This document shows positions 8,921-17,218 of a stretch of 64,000 bases of DNA, piece after piece; positions within the stretch are counted from its first letter, which is position 1, and each line of letters starts with the position of its first letter. The DNA is from Pyrinomonadaceae bacterium. Its GTDB lineage: Bacteria; Acidobacteriota; Blastocatellia; Pyrinomonadales; Pyrinomonadaceae. Both the position numbers and the translations under genes were made by a program. The DNA is taken from the NCBI GenBank assembly GCA_026129865.1, contig JAHCHG010000016.1, positions 1 through 64,000 of the forward strand, read 5' to 3'. The notes beneath the pieces are model-generated. The model had not been told where the DNA came from. It saw only the letters and a list, made by a program, of their open reading frames with translations, and ran no database searches.

Positions 8921-9775
8921 CTATTTTAATTTTCGAACCAGGATCGGAACACAATCCGGAATTTCGCCGTCGGGCGCGGCGCATAAACGAAGTTTTCCGC
9001 GAACTTTTGTCAGATCAAACTCGGCGGCGACCGTTTTTCCGTCGCTTGTAATAAATTGCGAATCGACCGCCTGCTCGGCATCCGAATCGAGGATCGACAG
9101 ACGGTATCGTCCGGGCGGCGAATTGTCGATCAATCGGATCCTGACCAAAACGCGCGAAGCCGGCAGCGCGGCAGGCGTTTCGCCGTCGGAATCTCCCCGC
9201 GTTACCTGCGACGCGGCAAGATCGAAATGATAGATCCGCCGCGAAACTTCAGGCTTTTGCGGTAAAGTTCCGTTTGCATCGCGCAGCGCCGGTCCGTTCG
9301 TATTTGTCGTAACCGGAACTTCGTCGGACGTTTCGATCGCCGGTTCAGCCGGAGGTTCCGGAAGCTTGTTCACTTCCATAACGTTCGTAACCGCTTGAGC
9401 AAACTCCGGCGGATCTTGGCGGATGAAAAAGAACATTACAAAAACGGCGGCAAACACCGCAGTTGCCGGAAGCAGAAACCACCAGAAACGTCCGGAGGAC
9501 CTGGTCGAGCGCGCCGCTGCCGCAGCACTTTTTGACCGCAGTTTTTGGAGATCGTCGAAACAGTTGGAACAATGCACAAGATGTTCTGCAAGTTCCGGTG
9601 CGGGAAGTTGCGCCGCTTCGACGGTTTTTCTTAAAACAGACACGTCGGGACATCCGGCACGTTCAGGATTTGGAAAATCTTCGGCGCGGTAATTTTGCGA
9701 AAACGCCATGACCTCTTCGACAAGCTCGTCGCCGGAAAATTTTTGACCGATCTTTTTAAAAGTTTTATTCGACAT
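8921..9775 (-). CDS. Anti-sigma-factor-like membrane protein with zinc-finger motif
   Basis: A 284-residue protein. The ATG at 9775 (MSNKTFKKIGQKF) is chosen because the longer frame has no domain content. A putative zf-HC2-type site is seen as HLVHCSNCFDDLQKL (H-x3-C-x2-C), then one transmembrane helix (FWWFLLPATAVFAAVFVMFFF), then an extracytoplasmic domain with a beta-rich region (VLVRIRLIDNSPPGRYRLSIL). This is the layout of anti-sigma factors that hold an ECF sigma factor at the membrane. It lies 59 bases after the sigma gene and 48 bases before the CHAT gene, so it is probably the sensor of the three-gene unit. Confidence 0.7.
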   Translation of the reverse strand: MSNKTFKKIGQKFSGDELVEEVMAFSQNYRAEDFPNPERAGCPDVSVLRKTVEAAQLPAPELAEHLVHCSNCFDDLQKLRSKSAAAAARSTRSSGRFWWFLLPATAVFAAVFVMFFFIRQDPPEFAQAVTNVMEVNKLPEPPAEPAIETSDEVPVTTNTNGPALRDANGTLPQKPEVSRRIYHFDLAASQVTRGDSDGETPAALPASRVLVRIRLIDNSPPGRYRLSILDSDAEQAVDSQFITSDGKTVAAEFDLTKVRGKLRLCAAPDGEIPDCVPILVRKLK

Positions 9776-9834
9776 TAATTTGCGCCTAACACTTAAAGAG
9801 TGATCGCGCGGCGCAAACTGCACCCAATTTTTTG

Positions 9835-10407
9835 CTAAATTATCCGTTGATCTTCAACTTCAGCCATTTCCGTGTGGATCTCGCGCGCCAGTATTGCCAG
9901 ACGTTTACTGTATTTACTTCGGATTACGTTCGCCGCGCTCCCAAAACGCGGCACCAGATCTTCGTATTCGTAGCCGAGACTTAACAGATCGAAAACCTCG
10001 CGCATCCACAGATCCATCCGCCGACGGAGCTCATGGATCAGGATCTTGCGGTTAACGTCAGCCTCGCTATCCTCGCGGTCGAGTTTCTCAAGAGCGCGTT
10101 TCGCTAAAATTTGTTCATGAAGCGTGTCGCGGCGAAGTTCAGCCAGAACCAGGCGCTTGAACACAAGAAAAATATAGGCTCGGAGATTTGCGATCTCGTC
10201 TTTCTGCATCGCGCGCGTCGTCAGCGCAGCTGCGTTTGCCAAAAGATCGCTTGCCCTGTCCCGGTCATGAAGTATGCGTTCTGCGAATGATTGCGCGGCA
10301 AATAGAACCTCTTCGGAAACCCTGTAAACTTCCGGATCTATCTCGCCATATTCATCCGTAAAAGCCGCACAGATCGTTTGCGGTATTGTGATGGTTTCGT
10401 CCTTCAT
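9835..10407 (-). CDS. Sigma-70-family (ECF-like) RNA polymerase sigma factor
   Basis: A 190-residue protein with two recognisable sigma parts: a region-2-like helix pair (NLRAYIFLVFKRLVLAELRR) and a region-4-like helix-turn-helix (VFDLLSLGYEYEDLVPRFG with ANVIRSKYSKRL). It belongs to the divergent ECF-like sigmas that are common in acidobacteria and usually sit beside a zinc-finger membrane protein and an exported TPR/CHAT protein. Here it is first in that minus-strand unit. It probably directs RNA polymerase to its own operon and others; target promoters cannot be read here. Confidence 0.75.
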   Translation of the reverse strand: MKDETITIPQTICAAFTDEYGEIDPEVYRVSEEVLFAAQSFAERILHDRDRASDLLANAAALTTRAMQKDEIANLRAYIFLVFKRLVLAELRRDTLHEQILAKRALEKLDREDSEADVNRKILIHELRRRMDLWMREVFDLLSLGYEYEDLVPRFGSAANVIRSKYSKRLAILAREIHTEMAEVEDQRII

Positions 10408-10736
10408 CTGATCGGCGGGACGATTCTAACAGAATTTCCCGATCAATGTAAAAAAAATTTAGGAACAAAGGGTGCGCGCGGCATCGTTCGTTTTCTCTTG
10501 TTTATACGAACAGAATTTTCTTTTAGCCATTATCGTTAAATAAAAGTTCATTCGTACCTCAAAAGCGTCCACCGCGCAAAGTGATTCGTCGTTTGAACGA
10601 ATTTTACGACCAGGCGTTTTCGTCGGCGCATGGTTCATTAGATCTCACTTCCTCACTTTTTTTTGATCCGGCAATCGGATCATTTTTTTTTGACTTTCCA
10701 TTTCCGGTTTCGCTTTATTCAAGACATTTCCCATAT
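10408..10736. other. 329-bp gap between sigma gene and small plus-strand ORF
   Basis: No convincing gene lies here. An open plus-strand frame from 10581 joins the downstream ORF, but its translation (runs of F and S) looks non-coding. The stretch is rich in T-runs and contains one terminator-like hairpin (10664-10690). The promoter of the sigma operon must lie in the left part, reading leftwards. I could not pick -35 and -10 boxes. Confidence 0.5.
10664..10690 (+). terminator. Hairpin followed by T-run
   Basis: TGATCCG pairs with CGGATCA around a five-base loop and is followed by eight T on the plus strand; A-runs on the other side make it T-rich on the minus strand as well. No plus-strand gene ends just before it, so it either insulates the divergent operons or ends a short untranslated RNA. 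Confidence 0.5.
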
Positions 10737-11042
10737 ATGAGAAAAACGAACTGCAAAACGAAAACAACATTTTTGGAAATGATTTCCGGGCTTGAACGAA
10801 AGAATTCGGAAAAATTGATGAAAAAAGCGCGGCTCGCCAACCGCATTGCCAAGCGAAGCCGCGGCGCCAGCCGGCAAAACGCTTACGCCGTAAAGGCTTG
10901 CGCGCTAGCCACGCTGGTAGAAAAAATGCCCGACCGCGTCGATGTCCGAAAAGACATAATCTTGACGGATTTCGTCGTCGTCGAGCTGAAAAACACCAAT
11001 CGCGGTCTGCATTTGCCGGTCGCTTCGCTCACTTCGCATTAA
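10737..11042 (+). CDS. Small basic hypothetical protein
   Basis: A possible 101-residue protein with a strongly basic N-terminal half (KLMKKARLANRIAKRSRG) and a C-terminal half with alternating hydrophobic strands (DIILTDFVVVELKNTNRGLHLP). I use the ATG at 10737; an ATG at 10818 (MKKARLANRIAK) would give a tighter protein. No clear ribosome site precedes either one. No family is recognised. It lies 115 bases upstream of the VWA gene on the same strand. Confidence 0.45.
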   Translation: MRKTNCKTKTTFLEMISGLERKNSEKLMKKARLANRIAKRSRGASRQNAYAVKACALATLVEKMPDRVDVRKDIILTDFVVVELKNTNRGLHLPVASLTSH

Positions 11043-11157
11043 GAAAAGTTTTCTCATGTCTCACCCCGAAAAGCGGCGTGCTTTTTTTTCGGTCGCAAGT
11101 TTTTGACCGGAAATAAGCGCGCCGCCCGCAAAAATAAAAAGGAGTTTTTGAAAATTT

Positions 11158-11832
11158 ATGACAACCGAACATCACCTTCCCCGAGCGGCGCGCGTCGTTC
11201 ACAACCTGATAATTTTGGACGAAAGCGGTTCGATGGAATCGATAAAGGATGCGACAATTTCGGGCTTTAACGAACTTGTTCAATCGATCCGCGCTATCGA
11301 AAAATGTTATTCTTCGCAGCGGCATTACGTTTCGCTCTACACATTTAACAGCCTCGGCGTAAAGCAAAAGATCTTTGCAAAATCGACAAAAACGCTGAAA
11401 AAACTGACCGAAACCGATTTTCAGCCCAATGCGATGACGCCGCTTTACGATGCCGTCGGGACCGCCGTCAATGATCTCCGCCGCTATGTCGAAAAAGAGA
11501 ACGCGCGGGAAAACGGCGGAAGATTTCCCGAGTTTGAAGACGAATATGACGAAAACGTTCTGGTAACAATATTTACCGACGGCGAAGAGAACGATTCGAC
11601 CGAATATACAAAACCCGCCGTCCGTTCACTGGTTGATAGAATGACGCTGCGCGGATGGCAGTTCACGTACATCGGCACAAATCACGACGTTCACGCCGCC
11701 GCCGCCGACCTGGGCGTAGACAATATATTGAAATGCGTTGCGTCATACAGCGGCGTAACCGGCGCGTTTGATAAAGACAAAGCAGATAAAATGCGGTTTG
11801 CCGCGTCGCTCGAAAACGACAAAGATCGGTGA
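11158..11832 (+). CDS. von Willebrand factor A domain protein
   Basis: A 224-residue cytoplasmic protein consisting of one VWA domain with a complete metal-ion-dependent adhesion site: DESGS (residues 22-26), the Thr of AMTPLYDAVG, and the Asp of IFTDGEENDST. It resembles stand-alone bacterial VWA proteins related to TerY that bind partner proteins through a divalent metal. An AAGGAG ribosome site lies upstream of the ATG at 11158. The partner is unknown. The gene ends just before a strong bidirectional terminator. Confidence 0.85.
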   Translation: MTTEHHLPRAARVVHNLIILDESGSMESIKDATISGFNELVQSIRAIEKCYSSQRHYVSLYTFNSLGVKQKIFAKSTKTLKKLTETDFQPNAMTPLYDAVGTAVNDLRRYVEKENARENGGRFPEFEDEYDENVLVTIFTDGEENDSTEYTKPAVRSLVDRMTLRGWQFTYIGTNHDVHAAAADLGVDNILKCVASYSGVTGAFDKDKADKMRFAASLENDKDR

Positions 11833-11856
11833 GATTCGCCGTCAGGCATTCAACAA

Positions 11857-11915
11857 AAGAACTGCCGCGCACCGCTTCTATTAAACGAAGCGGTGCGCGG
11901 CAGTTCTTGTTTTTG
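11857..11915. terminator. Bidirectional terminator, 22-bp perfect inverted repeat
   Basis: Arms at 11857-11878 and 11887-11908 are perfectly complementary over 22 bp with an eight-base loop. The right arm is followed by GTTTTT on the plus strand, and the left is preceded by A-rich sequence giving T's on the minus strand. It sits between the convergent VWA and ligD genes, the expected place for a shared rho-independent terminator. Confidence 0.85.
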
Positions 11916-11949
11916 ACGATGTTCAACTTGTAAGTCCGGCTAAATTACA

Positions 11950-13599
11950 TTAATTTTTGAGCTTTTCCATAGCCTCTTTCAAACTCTGTTTTTCGCTCAA
12001 AACTCCGCTGAAAATATCGCCTTTTTTCTTCAGCCGTTTTACTGCATTCGCGATCGAAAAATCTTCCGTCGCGATCTTCTTTTTCTCTATCTCCGACCAT
12101 TCGACCGGCATTGAAACCGTAGCGCCCGGTTTTGGTCTGACCGAATACGGTGCGACGACCGATTTGCCGTAAGTGTTCTGCAAATAGTCGACATAAACCT
12201 GTGTTTTCTTTCGTTTAGATTTGCTTCGCTCGACCGTGGCGATCTTCGGCGCCGCGTCTGCAACGCGCCCGGCTATTGCTTTTGCAAGCTCTAAGACATC
12301 GTCAAATTCATATTCAGCCTCGATCGGGACATAAACATGAATACCGCGCGAACCCGAAGTTTTTGCAAAACTTTCCAGACCGACCGCTTTTAACTCGTCG
12401 CGCGCCAGAACCGCAACTTCGCAGATCGTCGAAAAATCTACCTTATCGCCCGGATCGAGATCGAAAACGAACCAATCCGGCGTTTCCAGCCGACCGATTC
12501 GCGCGTGCCACGGATGCCGCTCGATCGCGCCGAGATTTGTTACGTAAAGATGCGTCGCCAGATTGTCGCAGACGATGTAATCGACGATATGCGCGCCGCC
12601 GTCTTCGGCTTCGAGGCTCGCCGTGCGGACATATTCGGGAACCTTGTCCACGTCGTGCTGGTGAAACGAATCGTGTTCGACGCCGCGCGGGTAACGCTTC
12701 ATTATAAGCGGGCGATTTTTCAAATAAGGCAGAATGACGTCCGAAACTTCCGCGTAATAGCGAAGCAGATCGGCTTTCGTCAGATCTTCCTTTTTCCAGT
12801 AAACACGGTCGAGACTCGTTAATTTCAATGCGAAACCGTCGGCTTCGACACGCGCGTCTCCCTTGAGATCTTTTTTCTTCAAAAATTTTTCGACCGGCTC
12901 GAGTTTTTCGCCTTTTTTCATCCTGGCGCTTGTTTTTTCGACCTCGACGTCGTCCTTGGTGTCCGAACTTTTCCTTGATCTCCGGCGCCGCTTTTGCGCG
13001 CCGCCCTCGATAAATTTGTTTCCGTCCTTGTCCGGTATCAGCAGTTCGAGCCGCCAGTCGTCCTCGGCAAACTCGTCGCGCCCTTTTACCAGAAGCCATT
13101 GATCGGTCTTGCCCAACCGGAAGAGATTAAACTCGCCTTTCAGCTTTTTGCCTTTTAGGACAAACTGCATCTTGCCGTTTTCAAACTCTTCCTCCGGCGG
13201 CGCGCCCGACGTGATCTCGTATTTGCCGATGTCCCACTGCCGGTGTTCGCCCGCGCCGTAGCTTCCCTCGGGGATCGTGCCCTGAAAATCCTTATACTCC
13301 ATCGGATGATCTTCGGTCGGCACCGCCAAACGCTTAACCGCCGGATCCATCGAAGGACCCTTCGGCACCGCCCACGATTTCAAAACCCCTTCTATCTCAA
13401 GCCGCAGATCAAAATGCAGCCGCGAAGCATGATGCTCCTGCACAACAAACCACCGCTCATCTTTACCAGATTTCCCGCCGCTCTTCTTAGCACTCGATCT
13501 CTTCGATTTTGCAGTCTTCGAGCCCTTACCCGCAGCCTTCCCCTCCGGCTCCGGCGTCTTCTTAAAATCTCTCTTTTTCCGATACTTCTCGAGTGCCAT
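11950..13599 (-). CDS. ligD: LigD-type DNA repair protein: 3'-phosphoesterase plus polymerase domains, no ligase
   Basis: A 549-residue non-homologous end-joining enzyme. A lysine-rich tail (1-45) precedes the 3'-phosphoesterase domain (about 48-170; FVVQEHHASRLHFDLRLEI, YGAGEHRQWDIGKYEI), a basic linker (200-240), and the archaeo-eukaryotic primase-type polymerase domain (about 255-540; metal-binding FDLDPGDKVDF, KTSGSRGIHVYVPI, VVAPYSVRPKPGATVSMP). The central ATP-dependent ligase domain of classic LigD is absent. The order PE-Pol suits a split system whose ligase and Ku are encoded elsewhere; neither is in this window. Confidence 0.93.
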   Translation of the reverse strand: MALEKYRKKRDFKKTPEPEGKAAGKGSKTAKSKRSSAKKSGGKSGKDERWFVVQEHHASRLHFDLRLEIEGVLKSWAVPKGPSMDPAVKRLAVPTEDHPMEYKDFQGTIPEGSYGAGEHRQWDIGKYEITSGAPPEEEFENGKMQFVLKGKKLKGEFNLFRLGKTDQWLLVKGRDEFAEDDWRLELLIPDKDGNKFIEGGAQKRRRRSRKSSDTKDDVEVEKTSARMKKGEKLEPVEKFLKKKDLKGDARVEADGFALKLTSLDRVYWKKEDLTKADLLRYYAEVSDVILPYLKNRPLIMKRYPRGVEHDSFHQHDVDKVPEYVRTASLEAEDGGAHIVDYIVCDNLATHLYVTNLGAIERHPWHARIGRLETPDWFVFDLDPGDKVDFSTICEVAVLARDELKAVGLESFAKTSGSRGIHVYVPIEAEYEFDDVLELAKAIAGRVADAAPKIATVERSKSKRKKTQVYVDYLQNTYGKSVVAPYSVRPKPGATVSMPVEWSEIEKKKIATEDFSIANAVKRLKKKGDIFSGVLSEKQSLKEAMEKLKN

Positions 13600-13831
13600 T
13601 TGTGTCCGTTTCGTTCTTTTTCCATACAGAAAACTCTATCTGTCAAATCGTTGCAAACGAAATGCCCAAAGAACATTAAATTTCGAAAAACCGAACGAAT
13701 GAAAAAGCTGATTAAATTCTATCGATTTTCTTCAACCTTACTCTACTTAAGTGTTGATCTGGCATCTTTTTAATAAGTTGAGAATTCGCATATACTATCG
13801 AGATCAAAAATAAAGGACCGTAAATTCCCCG

Positions 13832-15559
13832 ATGATAAATGCCACTAAAGAACAGCTCAACTCGTTTTTTTCAAGCAATTTGCAATATGTTGTACCTTTT
13901 TTCCAGCGAGCCTACGTTTGGGATGTCGAAAACTGGGAGATATTGTGGGACCACGTCAGCGAGATTGCGGATGTCTCGGAAGAGTCAACTCGTTCTGAGC
14001 ACTTTATCGGCACTGTAATTATGAAACAGCGTACAGCTACTAATATCGGAGAGAACAAGCACGATCTCATCGATGGGCAACAGCGGCTGACGACATTTTC
14101 TTTACTTTTAAAGGCGATTGCGAATACCGCTAGCGGAGAAGCTCCCTATCCAAAACTCGCTGATAAAACAAATGAACTGTTGGTATTCGAAGACGCTAAG
14201 GGTAAACAGTTTATCCGCTTGGAGCATTCGAAGAACGATTTGGAATATTTTCAAGCTGTACTACTCGATTACGATCTTTCCACCTTGCAAAATCAAGAGC
14301 ATCGAATCTTAAAATGCTATGAGTTCTTTAAGAAAAAAGTAGAAGGCTTTTCCGACGAAAGGCTAGATAATCTCAAATCAGTAATCCTCACGAATGTTCC
14401 TTTAATTAGCATGTTATTAGCGGCGGATGACGATGAGCAAGAAATATTCGACACAATTAATTCGCTCGGGGTTAGGTTGACGACGGGGGAATTGTTAAAA
14501 AACTACATATTTTCCGATACCGCGATCCGGGAAAAGTTCTCCGAGCTTTGGGAACCAGTCTTCGAAGATGACGAAGAGCAAATAAACTTTTGGAATCGTC
14601 CTAAGACCTCCGGTCGAGTTTTACGTACTAATATTGAGGTTTTACTTTACTGTTATTTGGTGATTCAGAAAAAGTCCAACGTGGAACTCGAGCGACTATT
14701 TAAAGAATACAAGACGTGGCTTAGTCCGAAACCCGTTGATGAAAAGCTCGACTTCCTCAAGGAACTGAAAGAATATGCAGGAATCTTTTTTGGTTTCCCT
14801 GAAGGTACGCAACTTAATGAAATCAAGTTTTCTCAACATGAGGAAAGGTTTTTTCATGTCATCGAAAAACTCGAAATCACCACGGTTTATCCGTTAGTTC
14901 TTTATCTATATAAACGAGTTGGTGATAAGGCTTCTCTAATTCAAATGCTAGGCATTCTCGAAAGCTATTTAGTTAGACGCCAGGTTTGTCGACTCTCAAC
15001 AAAAAATTATAACAATGTGTTTATTCAAATGATCAAGGAGCTGGACATGCTTGAGGAGATATCAGTGGATAGATTCAAAGACATGTTCGATAGTTTTACA
15101 CTAGATACAAACCGATTTCCTTTAGATAGCGAGTTCAAAGATGCATTTTCAAGCCAACCGATCAGTAACGTAAATGCACGGGAAATTCTTTTTTGCATAT
15201 CTCTTTACCACATTCACAACCCGATGAATGATGTCGGGTCCCTAAGTTCATCGAGTTATACTGTTGAACATATTATGCCGCAAAAATGGGAAGACCACTG
15301 GAAGGTTGAAGAGATGAACGACCTTTCCAAACTTGAACGAAACCGGAAAATCAAAACCCTCGGGAATCTAACACTTGTATCGCAAAACCTAAATAGCAGC
15401 ATGAAAAATGCAGCTTGGGAAGTTAAAAGGGTCGCCTTAAAAAACTTCTCACTCCTTAAGATAACTAGGGAATATGTAGAAAAACCAGAATGGAACGAAT
15501 TTGAAATTGACACGCGAGCTGCGGAGTTAGCATCAGCTGCTTTGCAGATTTGGCGCTAG
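13832..15559 (+). CDS. GmrSD-type (DUF262-DUF1524) defence nuclease
   Basis: A 575-residue single-chain protein. The N-terminal DUF262 domain (about 1-230) carries FFQRAYVWDVENWEILW and the nucleotide-site motif LIDGQQRLTTFSLLLKAI (near residue 80). The C-terminal DUF1524 domain carries the His-Me-finger nuclease motif YTVEHIMPQKWEDHW (near 477) and LGNLTLVSQNLNSSMKNAAW. Fused GmrSD enzymes are type IV restriction nucleases that cut glucosylated hydroxymethylcytosine phage DNA using NTP; other DUF262 proteins serve in BREX or as stand-alone defence. Codon use is more A/T-rich than in the neighbours, suggesting transfer. It is the left-most defence gene of the island. Confidence 0.9.
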   Translation: MINATKEQLNSFFSSNLQYVVPFFQRAYVWDVENWEILWDHVSEIADVSEESTRSEHFIGTVIMKQRTATNIGENKHDLIDGQQRLTTFSLLLKAIANTASGEAPYPKLADKTNELLVFEDAKGKQFIRLEHSKNDLEYFQAVLLDYDLSTLQNQEHRILKCYEFFKKKVEGFSDERLDNLKSVILTNVPLISMLLAADDDEQEIFDTINSLGVRLTTGELLKNYIFSDTAIREKFSELWEPVFEDDEEQINFWNRPKTSGRVLRTNIEVLLYCYLVIQKKSNVELERLFKEYKTWLSPKPVDEKLDFLKELKEYAGIFFGFPEGTQLNEIKFSQHEERFFHVIEKLEITTVYPLVLYLYKRVGDKASLIQMLGILESYLVRRQVCRLSTKNYNNVFIQMIKELDMLEEISVDRFKDMFDSFTLDTNRFPLDSEFKDAFSSQPISNVNAREILFCISLYHIHNPMNDVGSLSSSSYTVEHIMPQKWEDHWKVEEMNDLSKLERNRKIKTLGNLTLVSQNLNSSMKNAAWEVKRVALKNFSLLKITREYVEKPEWNEFEIDTRAAELASAALQIWR

Positions 15560-15681
15560 TTAGATAAAAGTCTTTTTAGTAAATTAGGGTGCACACAATT
15601 CAAATTTGGATTTTAGCAAGTTTTCGAAAAGATGAAGGTCGCCTTTTCCATCACCTTAATCGTCGGAAGCCGTAGAACTGA

Positions 15682-16146
15682 CTAGTTTGGTTTCTTTTTT
15701 GCGCGGGTTTTCGGTTTCTTTTCCAGCTCCGCCGTTTTGACGAAGGTTACGAGCGGCAAAAGCACCGCGGGATATGGGCTTCGGCGTGTGACGGTTGCAA
15801 CAATCTCGCGCGAGGTTGAATAAAGCACTGCGGGACAATTGGTTTCAGCCAAGAGTTTCGAATGTTCTTTCGTCATTTCGGGATGCGTTTTGAAAAACCC
15901 CACCATTACAATCTTAAAGTTGTAATAAGGATTACTTTCTGTTTCGGAGTCAGCCGATTCAATTGTTAATTCGCACCGCCAGTCGCTATTTTCGTTGGTT
16001 GGAATAGTAATGTCCGTGATTTCCAAACCGACCGGTTCTATTGACTCAACGTCCTCGGGAATTTGCTCTAATCCATCCTTGACGGAATAATGCATTTCTT
16101 TCAAGAAATACGTCAAAAGCTGTAGATGTGAAACTGTTGCTGGCAT
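15682..16146 (-). CDS. SecB-like chaperone of a toxin-antitoxin-chaperone module
   Basis: A 154-residue protein resembling SecB. The C-terminal part NCPAVLYSTSREIVATVTRR followed by SPYPAVLLPLVTFVKT matches the SecB signature in which a conserved LYPYxRE..I..LTxR stretch leads to a PPL/LLP..F strand; the middle (DWRCELTIESADSETE and YNFKIVMVGFF) fits the beta sheet. A Lys-rich tail follows. Solitary SecB-like proteins encoded behind a toxin-antitoxin pair act as antitoxin-specific chaperones, for example Rv1957 of M. tuberculosis. This gene is third in the minus-strand unit, seven bases after the antitoxin. The assignment rests on motif resemblance. Confidence 0.72.
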   Translation of the reverse strand: MPATVSHLQLLTYFLKEMHYSVKDGLEQIPEDVESIEPVGLEITDITIPTNENSDWRCELTIESADSETESNPYYNFKIVMVGFFKTHPEMTKEHSKLLAETNCPAVLYSTSREIVATVTRRSPYPAVLLPLVTFVKTAELEKKPKTRAKKKPN

Positions 16147-16153
16147 TTTAATT

Positions 16154-16816
16154 CTAAGCGCAAGGGGCTAATTCCTGATTAACATTTGCGTGATAAATCG
16201 ACGAATGTCTCGGTACAATCCTTACATTTGCCAAAGGTTCAAATGGCAGTGTTTTTGCCTCGACATATGATGCTGAAGGCTCTTTTAAAATAGCTGAATC
16301 ATCCGGCAGATACTTAGCTGGAGCTTCCGGGTTTTCCGCATTGATTACGATTACAAAATCGGTCTCGCTTGCCGGTGTCAGATTCAAAACGGTTTCCAAA
16401 TGTCGCGCCAACTGAACATTTTCCGGGTCCTGCTGTTTCAATGCGTTAAGAAAATTGACCCGCGCCAGCGTTTCTACTTGAGCAGATATTTTACGGTCGC
16501 CTGACTCCAACCGGGCATAATGCGCCCCGGCGACGCTGATCCTTTTTGACCATTCTTGCACTTTCAATCCGGCGATTCGACGCAAAAAACGCAAATCGGC
16601 ACTTGAAAGCTTTGCATTTTGTAAAGCGATCGCAACCCCTATCGCGTTGTGCAATTTCTTTAGATTTCGCAAAAGCGGCGTTTCGGTTTTACAACCACGG
16701 CATACCTCAACCTCGACATTAGCCAAAACGATGTTATCCAAGCTTACGCCCGTATACTTAAACGCTTTATATTTTTTGATTTCGCACGTTTCGTCACATT
16801 CAAAACATTTCGTCAT
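16154..16816 (-). CDS. MqsA-like antitoxin: zinc finger, helix-turn-helix and long C-terminal extension
   Basis: A 220-residue protein. The ATG at 16816 has an AGGAGAAAGG ribosome site and gives MTKCFECDETCEI. Two CxxC pairs (CFEC, CRGC) form a YgiT/MqsA-type zinc finger (1-50). An HTH of the Xre type follows (about 65-130; LRFLRRIAGLKVQEWSKRI, VAGAHYARLESGDRKIS). About 80 extra residues lie beyond the HTH (PASETDFVIVINAENPEAP onward). In TAC systems such an extension is the chaperone-addiction segment that makes the antitoxin unstable without its SecB-like partner. It lies between the toxin and chaperone genes, overlapping neither by more than the usual operon spacing. Confidence 0.8.
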   Translation of the reverse strand: MTKCFECDETCEIKKYKAFKYTGVSLDNIVLANVEVEVCRGCKTETPLLRNLKKLHNAIGVAIALQNAKLSSADLRFLRRIAGLKVQEWSKRISVAGAHYARLESGDRKISAQVETLARVNFLNALKQQDPENVQLARHLETVLNLTPASETDFVIVINAENPEAPAKYLPDDSAILKEPSASYVEAKTLPFEPLANVRIVPRHSSIYHANVNQELAPCA

Positions 16817-16827
16817 TTTCCTTTCTC

Positions 16828-17142
16828 CTACCAATCTCTCGCGATAACAGTAACTGCGATTACGCGCCAGGTCTCTTCAATAATATTCACAATCACGCTG
16901 ATCTTTTCGGCATCGGTGTCATATCCGTTAACTTTATACTTAAATTTTTGATGCTTTTTGTCCCATTCCGGCTTGCTGTTAATAATCCCATTTTCCTCGA
17001 GCACGAGTCTTATATCCACGTCATCAACAGTGCGTTCGCCCATTCTGACGTAACAATGATCCCGGATTTTCAAGTAGCCGTCGTTGAGCAGAATTTCACG
17101 AATTTTTTCGATGGCGGTTTGCGAATCGTAAGGTTCGGGCAT
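16828..17142 (-). CDS. DUF4258-family toxin
   Basis: A 104-residue basic-fold protein with the DUF4258 pattern: a helix then KIRDHCYVRMGERTVDDVDI (His, then ERxxxxxDI), RLVLEENGIINSKPEWDK, and the strands FKYKVNGYDTDAEKISVIVNI and TWRVIAVTVI. DUF4258 proteins are RelE/MqsR-like RNase-type toxins usually paired with MqsA-like zinc-finger/HTH antitoxins, as here. The ATG at 17142 lies 12 bases after a GGAGG. It is the first gene of the TAC operon; paired palindromic operators lie upstream. Confidence 0.8.
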   Translation of the reverse strand: MPEPYDSQTAIEKIREILLNDGYLKIRDHCYVRMGERTVDDVDIRLVLEENGIINSKPEWDKKHQKFKYKVNGYDTDAEKISVIVNIIEETWRVIAVTVIARDW

Positions 17143-17218
17143 TTTTGGGAAAATCCTCCATTGCTTACTTTGGGTCTTGAAAACTCAAAAAGTAACATAA
17201 ACGCCTCCATTAAGAGTA

